From the NCBI RefSeq assembly GCF_006874475.1, contig NZ_VIRM01000006.1:152783-216782 (forward strand): a DNA stretch of 64,000 bases, given 5' to 3'. Positions within the stretch are counted from its first letter, which is position 1. Each line of letters starts with the position of its first letter. This DNA is from Microbispora hainanensis (GTDB lineage Bacteria; Actinomycetota; Actinomycetes; Streptosporangiales; Streptosporangiaceae). A model generated the notes under the pieces. The model saw only the letters and a program-made list of their open reading frames with translations, was not told where the DNA came from and searched no databases. The position numbers and the translations under genes were made by a program. Positions 8,358 to 17,517 of the stretch are shown here, piece by piece.

Positions 8358-9683
8358 ATGAGCGTCTGGCCCCGCGAGACACCGGTCACCGCTGCCGTCA
8401 CGGCCGCGCGCTGGGTGCGGTCGGCGGCGGTGGACGACGACCTCGGACGGCGATGGCGGGCCAATCCCGATCCCCGGGGGCGGTCGGCCGGAGCCGGTGA
8501 CGCCTCGTCTCTCTACGCCGGCGCGGCCGGCGTCGTGCTGTTCTTCCTCGAACTCGCCGCCGCCACCGGTCACGAGGCCTACCTGGAGGACGCGCTCGCG
8601 GGCGCGCGAAGGCTCGCCGTCACCTGGCCCGAGCAGCGCGACCCGACCTTCTATCACGGGCTCGCCGGTCTGGTCTTCGCGATGGCGGAGACGGGGTGGG
8701 CGACGGGCGACGAGGAGGTCTTCGGGGCGGCCCGCGCCGCCGCCGACCGCCTCGTCCGCGACGCCCGCCCGCTCGGCGACGGCATCGGCTGGACCGGTGA
8801 CCCCGCGCAGCGCGGCGACGGCGGGATCGTGCTCGCGCTGCTGCACGCGGCCGGCATCCTCGGCGTCCCGGCCTATGAGGAGGTGGCGATCGAGGCGGGG
8901 GAACGCATCGCGGCGCTCGCCGTCCCGGGACACCGGTTCGGCGGCGACGCCGTCCCCGACCTGCCCGTGGACGCCGTCACGCCCGGGTTCCTGTCCGGCA
9001 CGGCGGGCACGGCGTTCCTGCTCGCCCGCCTCTACGGCGTGACCCGCGACGAGCGGTTCCTCGCGGGCGCCCGCAGGGGCGCCGGCTTCGTCCGCGCGGT
9101 CAGCGTGGTCACCGACAGATGCGCGCTCGTGCCGCACCACATCCCGCAGGGGCGGCGGCTCCACTACCTCGGCTTCTGCTCCGGCTCCGCCGGGGTGGCC
9201 CGCATGTTCTACGAGCTGCACCGGGTCACCGGAGACCCGGGCGATCTCGACTGGGTGGAGCGGCTCGCGCACGGGATCATGCAGAGCGGCGTGCCCGGGG
9301 CCCGGCCCCCGGGGCACTGGGACGTGGCCTGCCTGTGCTGCGGCACCGCCGGGCTGATCGAGTGTTTCGTCGGCCTGTACGCCGCCACGGGGCACGAGCC
9401 GTACCTCGGCTTCGCGCGCACGCTCGCGATCGATCTGATCGGGCGCGCGACCGCGGGCGACGAGGCGGGCTTCCGCTGGTATCAGGCATATCGGCGGCTG
9501 CGGCCCGGAGAGGTCACGGCCGACACCGGATACATGGTGGGAGCCGCGGGCATCGGCACGGCCCTGCTGCACCTGGACGCCACGGAGCGCGCCGCCGCGC
9601 CGCGCCGGCTGATCCTCCTGCCGGACAACCCCTTCCCCGCCATCCCGATCCCGGCCGCCGTCCTGCGCGGCGACCAGGCATAG
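8358..9683 (+). CDS. LanC-like (lanthionine-synthetase C family) protein
   Basis: A 441-residue alpha/alpha-toroid protein made of repeats like YAGAAGVVLFFLELAAATG, YHGLAGLVFAMAETG, LSGTAGTAFLLARL, CSGSAGVARMFYEL and CCGTAGLIECFVGL. The catalytic-type His of YHGLAG and the first zinc Cys (FCSGSAG) are present, but the usual zinc CHG reads CCG. ATG 8358 with GGGAG upstream is preferred over a TTG at 8340. No LanB/LanM dehydratase or obvious lanthipeptide precursor is next to it, so it may be a stand-alone LanC-like protein or act on something encoded elsewhere. Confidence 0.8.
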   Translation: MSVWPRETPVTAAVTAARWVRSAAVDDDLGRRWRANPDPRGRSAGAGDASSLYAGAAGVVLFFLELAAATGHEAYLEDALAGARRLAVTWPEQRDPTFYHGLAGLVFAMAETGWATGDEEVFGAARAAADRLVRDARPLGDGIGWTGDPAQRGDGGIVLALLHAAGILGVPAYEEVAIEAGERIAALAVPGHRFGGDAVPDLPVDAVTPGFLSGTAGTAFLLARLYGVTRDERFLAGARRGAGFVRAVSVVTDRCALVPHHIPQGRRLHYLGFCSGSAGVARMFYELHRVTGDPGDLDWVERLAHGIMQSGVPGARPPGHWDVACLCCGTAGLIECFVGLYAATGHEPYLGFARTLAIDLIGRATAGDEAGFRWYQAYRRLRPGEVTADTGYMVGAAGIGTALLHLDATERAAAPRRLILLPDNPFPAIPIPAAVLRGDQA

Positions 9684-9747
9684 AGGCGGCGGACTACTCC
9701 GTACGACGTAAGCGGCCCCCACACTGCGCCCGGCGCGGTAGCCGGAA

Positions 9748-9780
9748 GAGTCCTCCCCGGGGCGACGACGGCGAGGACTC
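9748..9780. promoter_or_regulatory. Inverted repeat upstream of tautomerase-like/YHS gene
   Basis: Arms GAGTCCTC (9748-9755) and GAGGACTC (9773-9780) are perfectly complementary with a 17-bp spacer. They lie about 50 bp before the next start. It could be an operator or a leader hairpin; it is not followed by a T-run. Confidence 0.35.
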
Positions 9781-9832
9781 GTCGCGGCACGATCTCCACC
9801 GAGAGACACTTCTCGGGAAGGACGGAGCGACG

Positions 9833-10456
9833 ATGCTGTTTGTCGAGTTGCTGGTGCCCAAGGGCATGTTCGACGAGTGGGAGCGCCGGGTGCTCGCCGG
9901 GCGGCTCACCGCGCGGCGTCTGCTGTCGGCCGGGGACGGCACGACGGCGGCGGCCGACCCCGGTGTCATGGATCTGCTCGACTCGCTCTCCCATGTGGTG
10001 GTCCGCGAGGAGGAGGTCTGGATCGCGGGCGGGACCCTGCTCGACACCCCGCTCGACGGCTCGCGGGCCCCCTGTTATGTGGTGAACGTCATCGTCGGGC
10101 TGTGGGGGAAGGAGATGAGCGAGCACCTCGTCTCCCGCATCACCGCGGAACTCGCGGAGGCGGAGGGCCGTCCCGAGCCGAACGCCGTGGTGAACGTGAT
10201 CAGCCTTCCGGAGGGCGGCTACGGCCTGCGCGGGCGGGTGTGGCGCTCCTCGGACTTCCTCGCCCTCATCGAGGACTCCAAGACCGGCCCTGTCGAGGAA
10301 ACGCCGGACGGCATGGTCGTCGACCCCGTCTGCGGCGCCACGGTGCCGCTGGCCGAGGCGGTGCTCCTGAAGCGCGACGGGCAGACCTACGGCTTCTGCT
10401 GCCCCCATTGCCGGGGGCACTTCGTCAGGGAGTCGAGCGCCGCGGGGGCGTCCTGA
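9833..10456 (+). CDS. Tautomerase-like domain protein with C-terminal YHS metal-binding domain
   Basis: A 207-residue protein starting at ATG 9833 (GGAG five bases upstream). Residues 1-~150 (MLFVELLVPKGMF..., then ITAELAEAEGRPEPNAVVNVISLPEGG) resemble a tautomerase-like fold, without the Pro-1 that defines catalytic members. Residues ~165-200 are a YHS domain: VDPVCGATV, then YGFCCPHCRGHF, with four cysteines suited to bind a metal. YHS domains occur in copper/heavy-metal ATPases and in dioxygenase components. The fusion is unusual and the function unknown. Confidence 0.65.
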   Translation: MLFVELLVPKGMFDEWERRVLAGRLTARRLLSAGDGTTAAADPGVMDLLDSLSHVVVREEEVWIAGGTLLDTPLDGSRAPCYVVNVIVGLWGKEMSEHLVSRITAELAEAEGRPEPNAVVNVISLPEGGYGLRGRVWRSSDFLALIEDSKTGPVEETPDGMVVDPVCGATVPLAEAVLLKRDGQTYGFCCPHCRGHFVRESSAAGAS

Positions 10457-10560
10457 CGACGGCCCGCTCCCGACGAGGCGCCGGGCCGGACCCGGGCTGA
10501 AAATTTCACCTGTTCGCGACGGGTACGCCCAGCTCAGCGAGGCTGACGCACGCCACGCTG

Positions 10561-10578
10561 TTGACTTAACCGGTCAAG
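10561..10578. promoter_or_regulatory. Inverted repeat in cellulase promoter region
   Basis: TTGACTTAACCGGTCAAG contains CTTaACCGGTcAAG, a 14-bp dyad with one mismatched pair centred on ACCGGT, and TTGACT could also be a -35 element. It lies about 70 bp before the cellulase start. It is not the CelR/CebR operator, which I do not find upstream of this gene. Confidence 0.35.
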
Positions 10579-10646
10579 CTGACAACGCTTCGCTCCGGTC
10601 TTCTATGGCGGTCTCCTACGGCCGCTCTTCTATGGAAGGACGGAGC

Positions 10647-12185
10647 ATGCGACGGAGAGGCGCGATCCTCACCGCACTGGGGCTGCTGGCCGCGGGCGGA
10701 CTCACCTTGGGCAACACGCCGGCGGCCCACGCCGCCGTGGCGTGCAAGGTCACCTACACGGCCAGTCAGTGGCAGGGCGGCATGTCCGCCAACCTGAGCA
10801 TCCAGAACCTGGGCGACGCCCTGAGCGACTGGACGCTCACGTTCACGTTCCCCGACAGCGGCCAGAAGGTCACCCAGGGGTGGTCGGCCACCTGGAGCCA
10901 GTCGGGCAGCACCGTGATCGCGACGGCGATGGACTGGAACAAGTCCCTGTCCACCGGCGGTTCGGCGAGCATCGGCTTCAATGGATCCTGGTCCGGGAGC
11001 AACCCGGCGCCGACCGGCTTCAAGGTGAACGGCGTCGCCTGCGACGGCAGCACGCCGTCGCCGTCCGCGTCGCCCTCACCTTCGCCCTCACCTTCGCCCT
11101 CGCCCTCACCCTCGCGCTCGCCGAGCCCGTCGCCGTCGCCGTCGCCCTCGACGTCGCCCAGCCCGCCCACGGGGGCGGCACCGAAGCTGAAGGTGTCGGG
11201 CAACAAGATCGTGAACGTGGCCACCGGCAGCCCGTACCGGCTGCTGGGCGTCAACCGGTCGGGCGGCGAGTTCATGTGCGTGCAGGGCCGCGGCATCTGG
11301 GACGGCCCGGTCGACAACGCGGCGATCGACGCGATGAAGGCGTGGAACGTCCGGGCGGTCCGGGTCCCGCTGAACGAGGAGTGCTGGCTCGGCCTGAGCA
11401 ACATCCAGTCCTCGTACGGCGGCGCCGCCTACCAGAACGAGGTCAAGGCATACGTCGATCGGCTGGTCGCCAAGGGCATCACCCCGATCGTCGAGATGCA
11501 CTGGAACTACGGGCAGTACACCGGCAACTCCTCGGGCTGCTCCGACGTCCACGCGTCGTGTCAGAAGCCGATGCCGGACGCGCAGTACGCCCCGCAGTTC
11601 TGGACGGGGGTGGCGAACGCGTTCAAGGGCCGTGACGAGGTCGTGTTCGACCTTTTCAACGAGCCCTATCCGGAGCGCGCGACCGGCAGCGCCGCCTCCG
11701 GGTGGGCCTGCTGGCGCGACGGCGGCACCTGCTCCGGCATCCCCTATCAGGTCGCGGGCTTCCAGTCGCTGGTGAACGCGGTGCGGGCCACCGGCGCGAC
11801 CAACATCATCATGCTGGGCGGCCTGGCCTACTCCAACGACCTGTCCCAGTGGCTGCAGTACAAGCCCACGGACTCGCGCGACAACCTCGCCGCGGCGTGG
11901 CACGTGTACAACTTCAACTCCTGCGTCAGCACCTCGTGCTGGGACGGCCAGCTCGCGCCGGTGGCCGCCCAGGTCCCGCTGGTGGCCGGGGAGATCGGTG
12001 AGAACACCTGCTCGCACGGGTTCATCGACCAGGTCATGAACTGGTTCGACGCGAAGGGCGCGTCCTACCTGGGCTGGACCTGGAACGCCTGGGACTGCTC
12101 CACGGGCCCGTCCCTGATCAGCGACTACAACGGCACTCCGACAGGCTTCGGAGCGGGGCTGCGGGCTCGGCTGCTGTCGTCCTGA
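10647..12185 (+). CDS. Secreted endoglucanase: CBM2 - PS linker - GH5
   Basis: A 512-residue extracellular cellulase. Residues 1-~32 are a signal peptide (MRRRGAILTALGLLAAGG, AHA cleavage). A family-2 cellulose-binding module follows at ~33-131 (CKVTYTASQWQGG, exposed Trp in WSATWS and WNKSL), then a Pro-Ser linker at ~133-172, then a GH5 catalytic domain at ~175-512. The acid/base Glu is in DLFNEPY (~339) and the nucleophile Glu in VAGEIGE (~448). ATG 10647 is chosen because it begins the signal peptide and has GGAAGGA upstream. It should cut beta-1,4-glucan. It stands alone, followed by a strong hairpin. Confidence 0.93.
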   Translation: MRRRGAILTALGLLAAGGLTLGNTPAAHAAVACKVTYTASQWQGGMSANLSIQNLGDALSDWTLTFTFPDSGQKVTQGWSATWSQSGSTVIATAMDWNKSLSTGGSASIGFNGSWSGSNPAPTGFKVNGVACDGSTPSPSASPSPSPSPSPSPSPSRSPSPSPSPSPSTSPSPPTGAAPKLKVSGNKIVNVATGSPYRLLGVNRSGGEFMCVQGRGIWDGPVDNAAIDAMKAWNVRAVRVPLNEECWLGLSNIQSSYGGAAYQNEVKAYVDRLVAKGITPIVEMHWNYGQYTGNSSGCSDVHASCQKPMPDAQYAPQFWTGVANAFKGRDEVVFDLFNEPYPERATGSAASGWACWRDGGTCSGIPYQVAGFQSLVNAVRATGATNIIMLGGLAYSNDLSQWLQYKPTDSRDNLAAAWHVYNFNSCVSTSCWDGQLAPVAAQVPLVAGEIGENTCSHGFIDQVMNWFDAKGASYLGWTWNAWDCSTGPSLISDYNGTPTGFGAGLRARLLSS

Positions 12186-12202
12186 TTCCGATACGTGGCG
12201 TG

Positions 12203-12235
12203 CCCTCCTTCCCTCCAGCCCCCCGGGAAGGGGGG
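12203..12235 (+). terminator. Hairpin terminator after cellulase
   Basis: Arms CCCTCCTTCCC (12203-12213) and GGGAAGGGGGG (12225-12235) form an 11-bp stem with one G-T pair and an 11-nt loop, 18 bp past the stop. There is no T-tract, as is usual in very GC-rich actinomycetes. Confidence 0.7.
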
Positions 12236-12389
12236 CGCGTCACACCTGACTTTGCCACCACATGGGCGGTTAGTCCAGAAAGTAAAATTTTCGCCCGAGA
12301 TGTCGGGATTTGGGGTGTTCTTGGCTTAGTGTCCGGTTACCCAGCCGTGACCAGTCAGGAGATCCCCCATTTCCAGCTACGCGGACCCC

Positions 12390-13523
12390 ATGAACGCCCT
12401 GCGGGACCAGGCAAGCCTGGCGAAGGGCGAGACGCACCACGCGGCCGCCGTGCCCCAGCATCGGCAGGCCGCCCCCGCCCGCCCCGCCCCTGAGGCGGGC
12501 TCCCCGCACACAGCCGCCGACGCGGGCGCCGCGCCCGCCATTCCCCCGGTCGGCTGCCCGACCGCCGAAGGCAAGACCGTCCTGCACGCCGGCAAGACGA
12601 CCGCGTCGTACTTCTGGGACGACGGGTCGGGCGTCAACGGCGACACCGGCGCCCCGGCGTCGGGCGAGCCGATGCAGAAGGGCCTGGCCGCCAGCCCGAG
12701 CTGGCCGATGGGCACCAAGGGCTACGTGATCTACCAGGGGAAGAAGGCCGAGTTCTTCATCGGCGACCGCGGCCCCGGCATTCCCTCGAGCAACGGGGTC
12801 ATGCTCGACCTCGACGGCAAGACGTTCGCCGACCTGACCGGCGGCACCTGGGACAGCGACTCGCTCACCGTCGACGACGCGGGCGGGCTCGGCCACATCC
12901 CCGTGCACTACGTGATCACCGAGTGGGGCAAGGGCCTCGGCAAGACCGGCGAGCCCAGGCCGTTCTCGTCCGGCGCGTACGGGGTCAAGGACCACCCGAA
13001 GCCCCCGCCGCCCTGCCCCACCGCGGCTCCCGCTCCCTCCGCCCCACCCGCCGCGTCGCAGGACGCCGCTCCCGCGCCCGCGCCCGGGGTCAAGGAGAGC
13101 TCGGCCCCCGGGGCCTCGCCCTCGGTGGCACCCGCCGCGTCGGCCGTGTCCGCTGTGCCCGCCCCGTCCGCGCCGCCGACCCCGCCTGCCGCGCCCGACT
13201 CGCCGGGCACGCAGGCCGCCGCGGCCCGGATGTTCCCGCTCTCCGGCACGGCGGCGGCGAACGCCGGGACCACTCCGGCAACCACCCAGAAGGTCGCCGC
13301 GAAGACCGCCACGGAGACCGTGAAGGGGGCGAGGTCCGGCGGGGTGCTGGCATCCCCGGCGTTCACCCCGGCGTCGGCCGTGGACGGACAGGCGGATGAG
13401 GCGGTTCCGGCCTTCTCGGTCGCGATCGTGGTGTGCGCGCTCGTCGCCGTGGGCGCCAAGGCCGTGCTGAGCCGTCCCGCCCACGCCGCCGCGCACCAAC
13501 CGGGCCGCCACCGCAGGCGGTAG
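12390..13523 (+). CDS. DPBB (RlpA/expansin-like) protein with tail anchor
   Basis: A 377-residue protein. After a polar N-terminus, residues ~55-200 look like a double-psi beta-barrel: ASYFWDDGSGVNGDTGAPASG and GDRGPG (compare DRGPF of RlpA) with VMLDLDGKTFADLTGG. An Ala/Pro-rich low-complexity stretch (~210-345) leads to one hydrophobic helix near the C-terminus (FSVAIVVCALVAVGAK) and a basic tail. No classical N-terminal signal peptide is seen, and a TGA in frame at about 12348 prevents a long upstream extension. DPBB proteins act on or loosen cell-wall polymers; here export and topology are puzzling. Confidence 0.65.
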   Translation: MNALRDQASLAKGETHHAAAVPQHRQAAPARPAPEAGSPHTAADAGAAPAIPPVGCPTAEGKTVLHAGKTTASYFWDDGSGVNGDTGAPASGEPMQKGLAASPSWPMGTKGYVIYQGKKAEFFIGDRGPGIPSSNGVMLDLDGKTFADLTGGTWDSDSLTVDDAGGLGHIPVHYVITEWGKGLGKTGEPRPFSSGAYGVKDHPKPPPPCPTAAPAPSAPPAASQDAAPAPAPGVKESSAPGASPSVAPAASAVSAVPAPSAPPTPPAAPDSPGTQAAAARMFPLSGTAAANAGTTPATTQKVAAKTATETVKGARSGGVLASPAFTPASAVDGQADEAVPAFSVAIVVCALVAVGAKAVLSRPAHAAAHQPGRHRRR

Positions 13524-13558
13524 GGACGGCGTCCGCCGCGGGCCGGGACCGCGCGGCT

Positions 13559-15865
13559 TTACCGCTTGCGGCGCTTGAGCGCTCCGGCCACGCGCTTGAG
13601 CACGCGGTCCCACTCCGAGCCGAACGGGTTGTCCTGCACCAGATAGGTCCAGGTGGCCGTGGGCCGCTTGAGGCCCTGCTCCGCGAGGTCCCGGGTGACG
13701 TCGGCCTTGTCGAAGGTCTCCGTGGAGCGCCGCTCGACCTCGTCGAGCATCGCCCGGTAGGCCGGAACGGCCTCGCGGTTGAACTCGTCGAGCGGGTTCA
13801 ACCGCCCGAGGGCCCGCAGGTGGATGCCCTCGCGGAGGTCGGCGAGGAAGCCGAGGTGCTCGGTCCAGCAGCGGTCGAGGTGATACAGCACGATCTGCCG
13901 GGCCGCCCGCTCGACCGCCTCCTCGCCCGCCGTCTCGCACAGCTCGCGGTAGCGCTCCGGACGGGCCTGCTCCAGGGCCCGCGCCCCGGTGTCGCCGTAC
14001 AGGACGCGGTCGCGCCGCTCCAGCACCTCCGTCCGCTGGCGCTCCTGCAGCCGCGTATAGCGCCAGGTGTTGCGGTGGATCTCCAGGTTGACGCCCTCCG
14101 CCACGCGCTGGGCGTGCGCCACCAGCGCGGCGGCGTTCGGGTCCCGCACCAGGCCGTCGCGACCGGCCGCGGGCAGCGACTGGTCCGGTGCGTACGCGGT
14201 GAGGAGGGTGTCCTCTCCGCTGACGAAGAAGACCGAGCCGCCGGGGTCGCCCTGCCGTCCGGCGCGGCCCCGCAACTGGTCGTCCAGCCTGCTGCTCTCG
14301 TGCTTGCCGGTGCCGATGACGTAGAGCCCGCCGAGCGCGGCGACCTCCCGCTCCTCGTCCGGGTCGCCCGCGCCGAGCCGGATGTCGGTGCCGCGCCCGG
14401 CCATCTGGGTGGAGACCGTGATCGCCTCGCGCCGGCCGGCCTTCGCGATGATCTGCGCCTCCTCGGCGTCGTTCTTCGCGTTGAGCACGGCCGCGCTCAG
14501 CCCCTTGGCCTTCAGCGCCTCGGCCAGGCGCTCGGACTCGGCGACGTCGAGCGTGCCGACGAGGATCGGCTGCCCGGTGCCGTGCCGGGTCTCGATCTCC
14601 TCCAGCAGCGCCCGCTCCTTGTCCTCCAGCGTGGCGAAGATCCGGTCGGGCTCGTCCACCCGTACGCACGGTTTGTTGGGCGGGATGACCGCGACCCTGA
14701 GGTCGTAGAACTCGCGTAGCTGCTCGGCCACCGCGATGGCGGTGCCGGTCATGCCGCACACGCGCGGGTAGCGGCGGATGAGGCTCTGCACGGTGAGCGA
14801 GTCGAGGATCTCGCCCGTCTCCGACGCCGGCAGGTGCTCCTTGGCCTCGACGGCCGCCTGCAGCCCGTCCGGCCAGCGCTGCAGGACGGCGACCCGGCCG
14901 CGCGAGGTGTTGATCAGGTGGACCCGGCCGTCCCTCACGATGTAGTCGACGTCCCTGGTCAGCAGCGCGTGGGCGTGCAGGGCGAGGTTGACCTGGGTCA
15001 CCACGCCGGGGTGCTCGTAGAGGTCGATCCCGAGGGCCTTCTCGACCGTGTCGGTGCCCTTGGGGGTGAGGAAGACGCTGCGCCCCTCCTCGTCGATCGT
15101 GTAGTGGTAGCCGCGCGACAGCCGCCGTACGAGCGCGGCCATCTCGGGCAGCGCCGTTCCGGGGTCGGCCGCCCCGGCCAGCACGAGCGGCACGCGGGCC
15201 TCGTCAACCAGCACCGAGTCGGCCTCGTCGACCAGCGCGACCTCGGGGGCGGGCACGACCAGCTCGGCCGGGTCGGTGCGCAGGCGGTCGCGCAGCACGT
15301 CGAACCCCAGCTCGCTGACGGCGCCGTACGTGACGTCGCAGGCGTAGGCCGCCCTGCGCTCCTCGGGAGCCGAGGTCTCGGCGATCCACCCGGCCGTGAG
15401 GCCGAGCGTCTCGTAGAGCGGGCCCATCCACTCGGCGTCGCGGCGGGCGAGGTAGTCGTTGACCGAGACCGCGTGGACCCGGACGCCGCGCAGCGCGAAC
15501 CCGGCCGCCGTCAGCGCGCCGACGAGCGTCTTGCCCTCGCCGGTGGCCATCTGCACCACGTGGCCGTCCAGCATGGCGAGCATGCCCACGAGCTGCACGT
15601 CGTACGGCCGCTGGCCGAGCGCCCGGCGGGCGGCCTCGCGCATCACCGCGCAGAAGTCGGCGGAGCCGACCCAGCCGGGATCGGCGGTGGGGGGGCGAAG
15701 GTCGGCGCGCCGGGCGACCTCGCTTTCCAGCTCGCCCGCCTCGGCCACGATCCGCTGGAAGGGGGCCAGATCGACGCTTCCTGGTTTGTCCAGAAACCGC
15801 CTGATCCATTCGCCTACCCGTGCCACATCCGCTCCAACGACTCGCTTGCCGGACTGGTTCCACAT
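13559..15865 (-). CDS. secA2: Accessory preprotein translocase ATPase SecA2
   Basis: A 768-residue SecA-type motor. Motifs in order: MATGEGKT (Walker A, ~105), [39 protein letters not shown] (DEAD box, ~215), [21 protein letters not shown] and [16 protein letters not shown]. The length and lack of the long C-terminal linker with zinc motif fit the actinobacterial accessory SecA2 rather than housekeeping SecA (~900+ residues). It exports a subset of proteins, some without signal peptides. It is convergent with the DPBB gene, whose product lacks a normal signal peptide; whether they are linked is a guess. Confidence 0.9.
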   Translation of the reverse strand: MWNQSGKRVVGADVARVGEWIRRFLDKPGSVDLAPFQRIVAEAGELESEVARRADLRPPTADPGWVGSADFCAVMREAARRALGQRPYDVQLVGMLAMLDGHVVQMATGEGKTLVGALTAAGFALRGVRVHAVSVNDYLARRDAEWMGPLYETLGLTAGWIAETSAPEERRAAYACDVTYGAVSELGFDVLRDRLRTDPAELVVPAPEVALVDEADSVLVDEARVPLVLAGAADPGTALPEMAALVRRLSRGYHYTIDEEGRSVFLTPKGTDTVEKALGIDLYEHPGVVTQVNLALHAHALLTRDVDYIVRDGRVHLINTSRGRVAVLQRWPDGLQAAVEAKEHLPASETGEILDSLTVQSLIRRYPRVCGMTGTAIAVAEQLREFYDLRVAVIPPNKPCVRVDEPDRIFATLEDKERALLEEIETRHGTGQPILVGTLDVAESERLAEALKAKGLSAAVLNAKNDAEEAQIIAKAGRREAITVSTQMAGRGTDIRLGAGDPDEEREVAALGGLYVIGTGKHESSRLDDQLRGRAGRQGDPGGSVFFVSGEDTLLTAYAPDQSLPAAGRDGLVRDPNAAALVAHAQRVAEGVNLEIHRNTWRYTRLQERQRTEVLERRDRVLYGDTGARALEQARPERYRELCETAGEEAVERAARQIVLYHLDRCWTEHLGFLADLREGIHLRALGRLNPLDEFNREAVPAYRAMLDEVERRSTETFDKADVTRDLAEQGLKRPTATWTYLVQDNPFGSEWDRVLKRVAGALKRRKR

Positions 15866-15945
15866 GCCCGGTTCATGGTCCCACTATCGGCGCGGATTTC
15901 CGCGGGCCGGCTACCTGACACTCCCTGACAGGTATACGCGACAGG

Positions 15946-16311
15946 ATGAGTGCCATGACAACGACAGCGAAGCTCATCGCCGTGACCCTCGACTGTGCCG
16001 AGCCGAAGAAGCTCGCCGAGTTCTACTCCCAGGTCACCGGATTCGCCGTGCAGTACGCCGAGGAGGAGTACGCCGGGATCGGCGACGGCGCGACGAGCAT
16101 CTACTTCCAGCGCGTGCCCGATCGGAAGGCCCCCTCCTGGCCCGGCGCGGACAAGCAGTTCCACCTCGATTTCCGGGTGCCCGACGTGGCCAAGGCGGTG
16201 GAGGAGTACATCGCCCTCGGAGCCACCAAGCCGGAGTTCCAGCCGGGCGACTGGGTGGTGCTCGCCGACCCGGAGGGCCACCTTTTCTGCGTGTGTCCCG
16301 AGAGGTCCTGA
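15946..16311 (+). CDS. Glyoxalase-like VOC protein
   Basis: A 121-residue protein with LIAVTLDCAEPKKLAEFYSQVTGF at the start, FHLDFRVPDVAKAVEEYIALGA in the middle and VVLADPEGHLFCVCPE at the end, the pattern of the Glyoxalase_6-type VOC proteins of actinomycetes. A second ATG at 15955 has better spacing to AGGA and is an alternative start. No substrate can be assigned. The 3' end is duplicated beyond the stop (21-bp repeat). Confidence 0.75.
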   Translation: MSAMTTTAKLIAVTLDCAEPKKLAEFYSQVTGFAVQYAEEEYAGIGDGATSIYFQRVPDRKAPSWPGADKQFHLDFRVPDVAKAVEEYIALGATKPEFQPGDWVVLADPEGHLFCVCPERS

Positions 16312-16338
16312 GGCGAGCCCCGAGAGGTCCTGAGACGA
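16297..16338 (+). repeat. Two 21-bp tandem repeats over a stop codon
   Basis: Two copies of CCCGAGAGGTCCTGAGRCGAG, the first holding the last codons and TGA of the VOC gene, the second following immediately with one change. Confidence 0.85.
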
Positions 16339-16510
16339 GCACAGTGGAGCGGCGACATCACCCGGCCCCCGCCACGTCGGCGGGGGCGTGGTGGTCGACG
16401 GAGCCTCGGTCGGGTGCCGGTAAAGCCCTACTTGTGTCGCGGGATCCCGAGGCGCGTGTCGCGTCCCACTAAGCTTGCGTGGTGATTTCTCGACACACCG
16501 GCGGGCGCGC

Positions 16511-17398
16511 ATGACCTGGGTGGGAGTGGTGATCGCCCTCGTCGGCGCGCTGGGATACGCCCTGGGCGCGGCGCTGCAGCAGTTCGAAGCGGTGAGCGAG
16601 GGGGCGACCCTCGCCCTCGTCAGAAGGCCCCGCTGGTGGATCGGCGGGGTCATCGGTTTCGCCGGGGCGTCCCTGCACGCGGTGGCGCTCAGCGTCGCTC
16701 CGCTGGTCGTCGTCCAGCCCGTGAGCGTGGCGACCCTCGTGTTCGCGGTGCCGCTCGCCGCGACGCTGCACGGCAGACGCCCGCGCCGGGCCGAGATCGC
16801 CGGGTCGATCGCGGTGGCGGTCGGCCTGCTCGGATTGATGCTGCTGGTCCCGGCGCACAACGTGACGCCGGTCCTGTCCGACGTGCACGCCCTGGAGCTG
16901 ATCGGCTGCGTCGCCCTGGTGGTCGCCGTCGCGTTCACCGTGGCCCGCCGGCTCAAGGGGCCGGCGAAGGCGCTGCTGATGGCGGTCGGCGCCGGAGCGG
17001 TCACCGCCACCGTGTCCACCTTCGTCCGGGTCGTCGGCGGAGGGCTCGAAGGAGATCTCGGCCGCCTGCTCCACTGGTTCACCCTGGCCATCCCGGTGCT
17101 GCTGGTCTGCGCCGTGGTGCTGCTTCAGAAGTCGTACGCCGTCGGCTACTTCGGCATCGCCTACGCCGGGGTCCAGGTCGTCGACCCCATCACCTCGGTG
17201 ACCGCCGGAGCGGTGCTGCTGGGCGAGTCGCTGCCCACCGAAATGAGCAAGGCGATTCCCGCGCTGCTGGCGGCCGGGCTGCTGATCGCCGGGACGATCA
17301 CGCTCGGCCGTCTCACTCCCGACCATTCCAAGCCCGCCGCCGCACCGGCCGAGCCGGAGAGGATCGGCGACCCGGTGGTCGCGTCCGAGGCGGCCTGA
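16511..17398 (+). CDS. DMT-superfamily membrane transporter (EamA/NIPA-like)
   Basis: A 295-residue integral membrane protein with about nine hydrophobic helices (VGVVIALVGALGYALGAALQQ, WIGGVIGFAGASLHAVALS, VVVQPVSVATLVFAVPL and so on), internally duplicated as in drug/metabolite transporters. The PLVVVQPVSV and GVQVVDPITS segments are typical of the actinobacterial DMT group. ATG 16511 starts directly at the first helix; a TTG at 16475 would add an unlikely basic leader. Substrate unknown. Confidence 0.8.
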   Translation: MTWVGVVIALVGALGYALGAALQQFEAVSEGATLALVRRPRWWIGGVIGFAGASLHAVALSVAPLVVVQPVSVATLVFAVPLAATLHGRRPRRAEIAGSIAVAVGLLGLMLLVPAHNVTPVLSDVHALELIGCVALVVAVAFTVARRLKGPAKALLMAVGAGAVTATVSTFVRVVGGGLEGDLGRLLHWFTLAIPVLLVCAVVLLQKSYAVGYFGIAYAGVQVVDPITSVTAGAVLLGESLPTEMSKAIPALLAAGLLIAGTITLGRLTPDHSKPAAAPAEPERIGDPVVASEAA

Positions 17399-17456
17399 CC
17401 TCTCAGGCCCGACTCTCAGGCCTGGCCTCTCAGGCCTGACCTCTCAGGCCTGACCT
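17394..17456 (+). repeat. 14-bp tandem repeats starting at a stop codon
   Basis: Units of CCTGACCTCTCAGG (17394, 17408 as a 13-bp variant, 17421, 17435, then a partial copy) begin with the final codon and TGA of the DMT gene. Confidence 0.85.
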
Positions 17457-17517
17457 CGGGAGGCCGCCGGCCTCTCCGGCTGCCGGCCTGTCTCTCCGGC
17501 TGGTGGACTCGGCGATC

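Noticed and set aside
8277..9832. Lanthipeptide gene cluster around the LanC-like gene
   Set aside because: No LanB, LanM, LanKC, protease, ABC transporter or Cys/Ser/Thr-rich small ORF next to it.
9870..9890. Possible second CelR/CebR site (TGGGAGCG...)
   Set aside because: Only the left half-site is present, inside a coding region, with no dyad.
12236..12389. c-di-AMP (ydaO) riboswitch upstream of the DPBB gene
   Set aside because: Such riboswitches often precede wall hydrolases in actinobacteria, and a CCCGA-gatg-TCGGG hairpin is present, but I could not find the conserved ydaO core.
12270..14759. 829-residue minus-strand ORF across the DPBB gene and SecA2
   Set aside because: It is Arg/Gly-rich without motifs and overlaps two well-supported genes.
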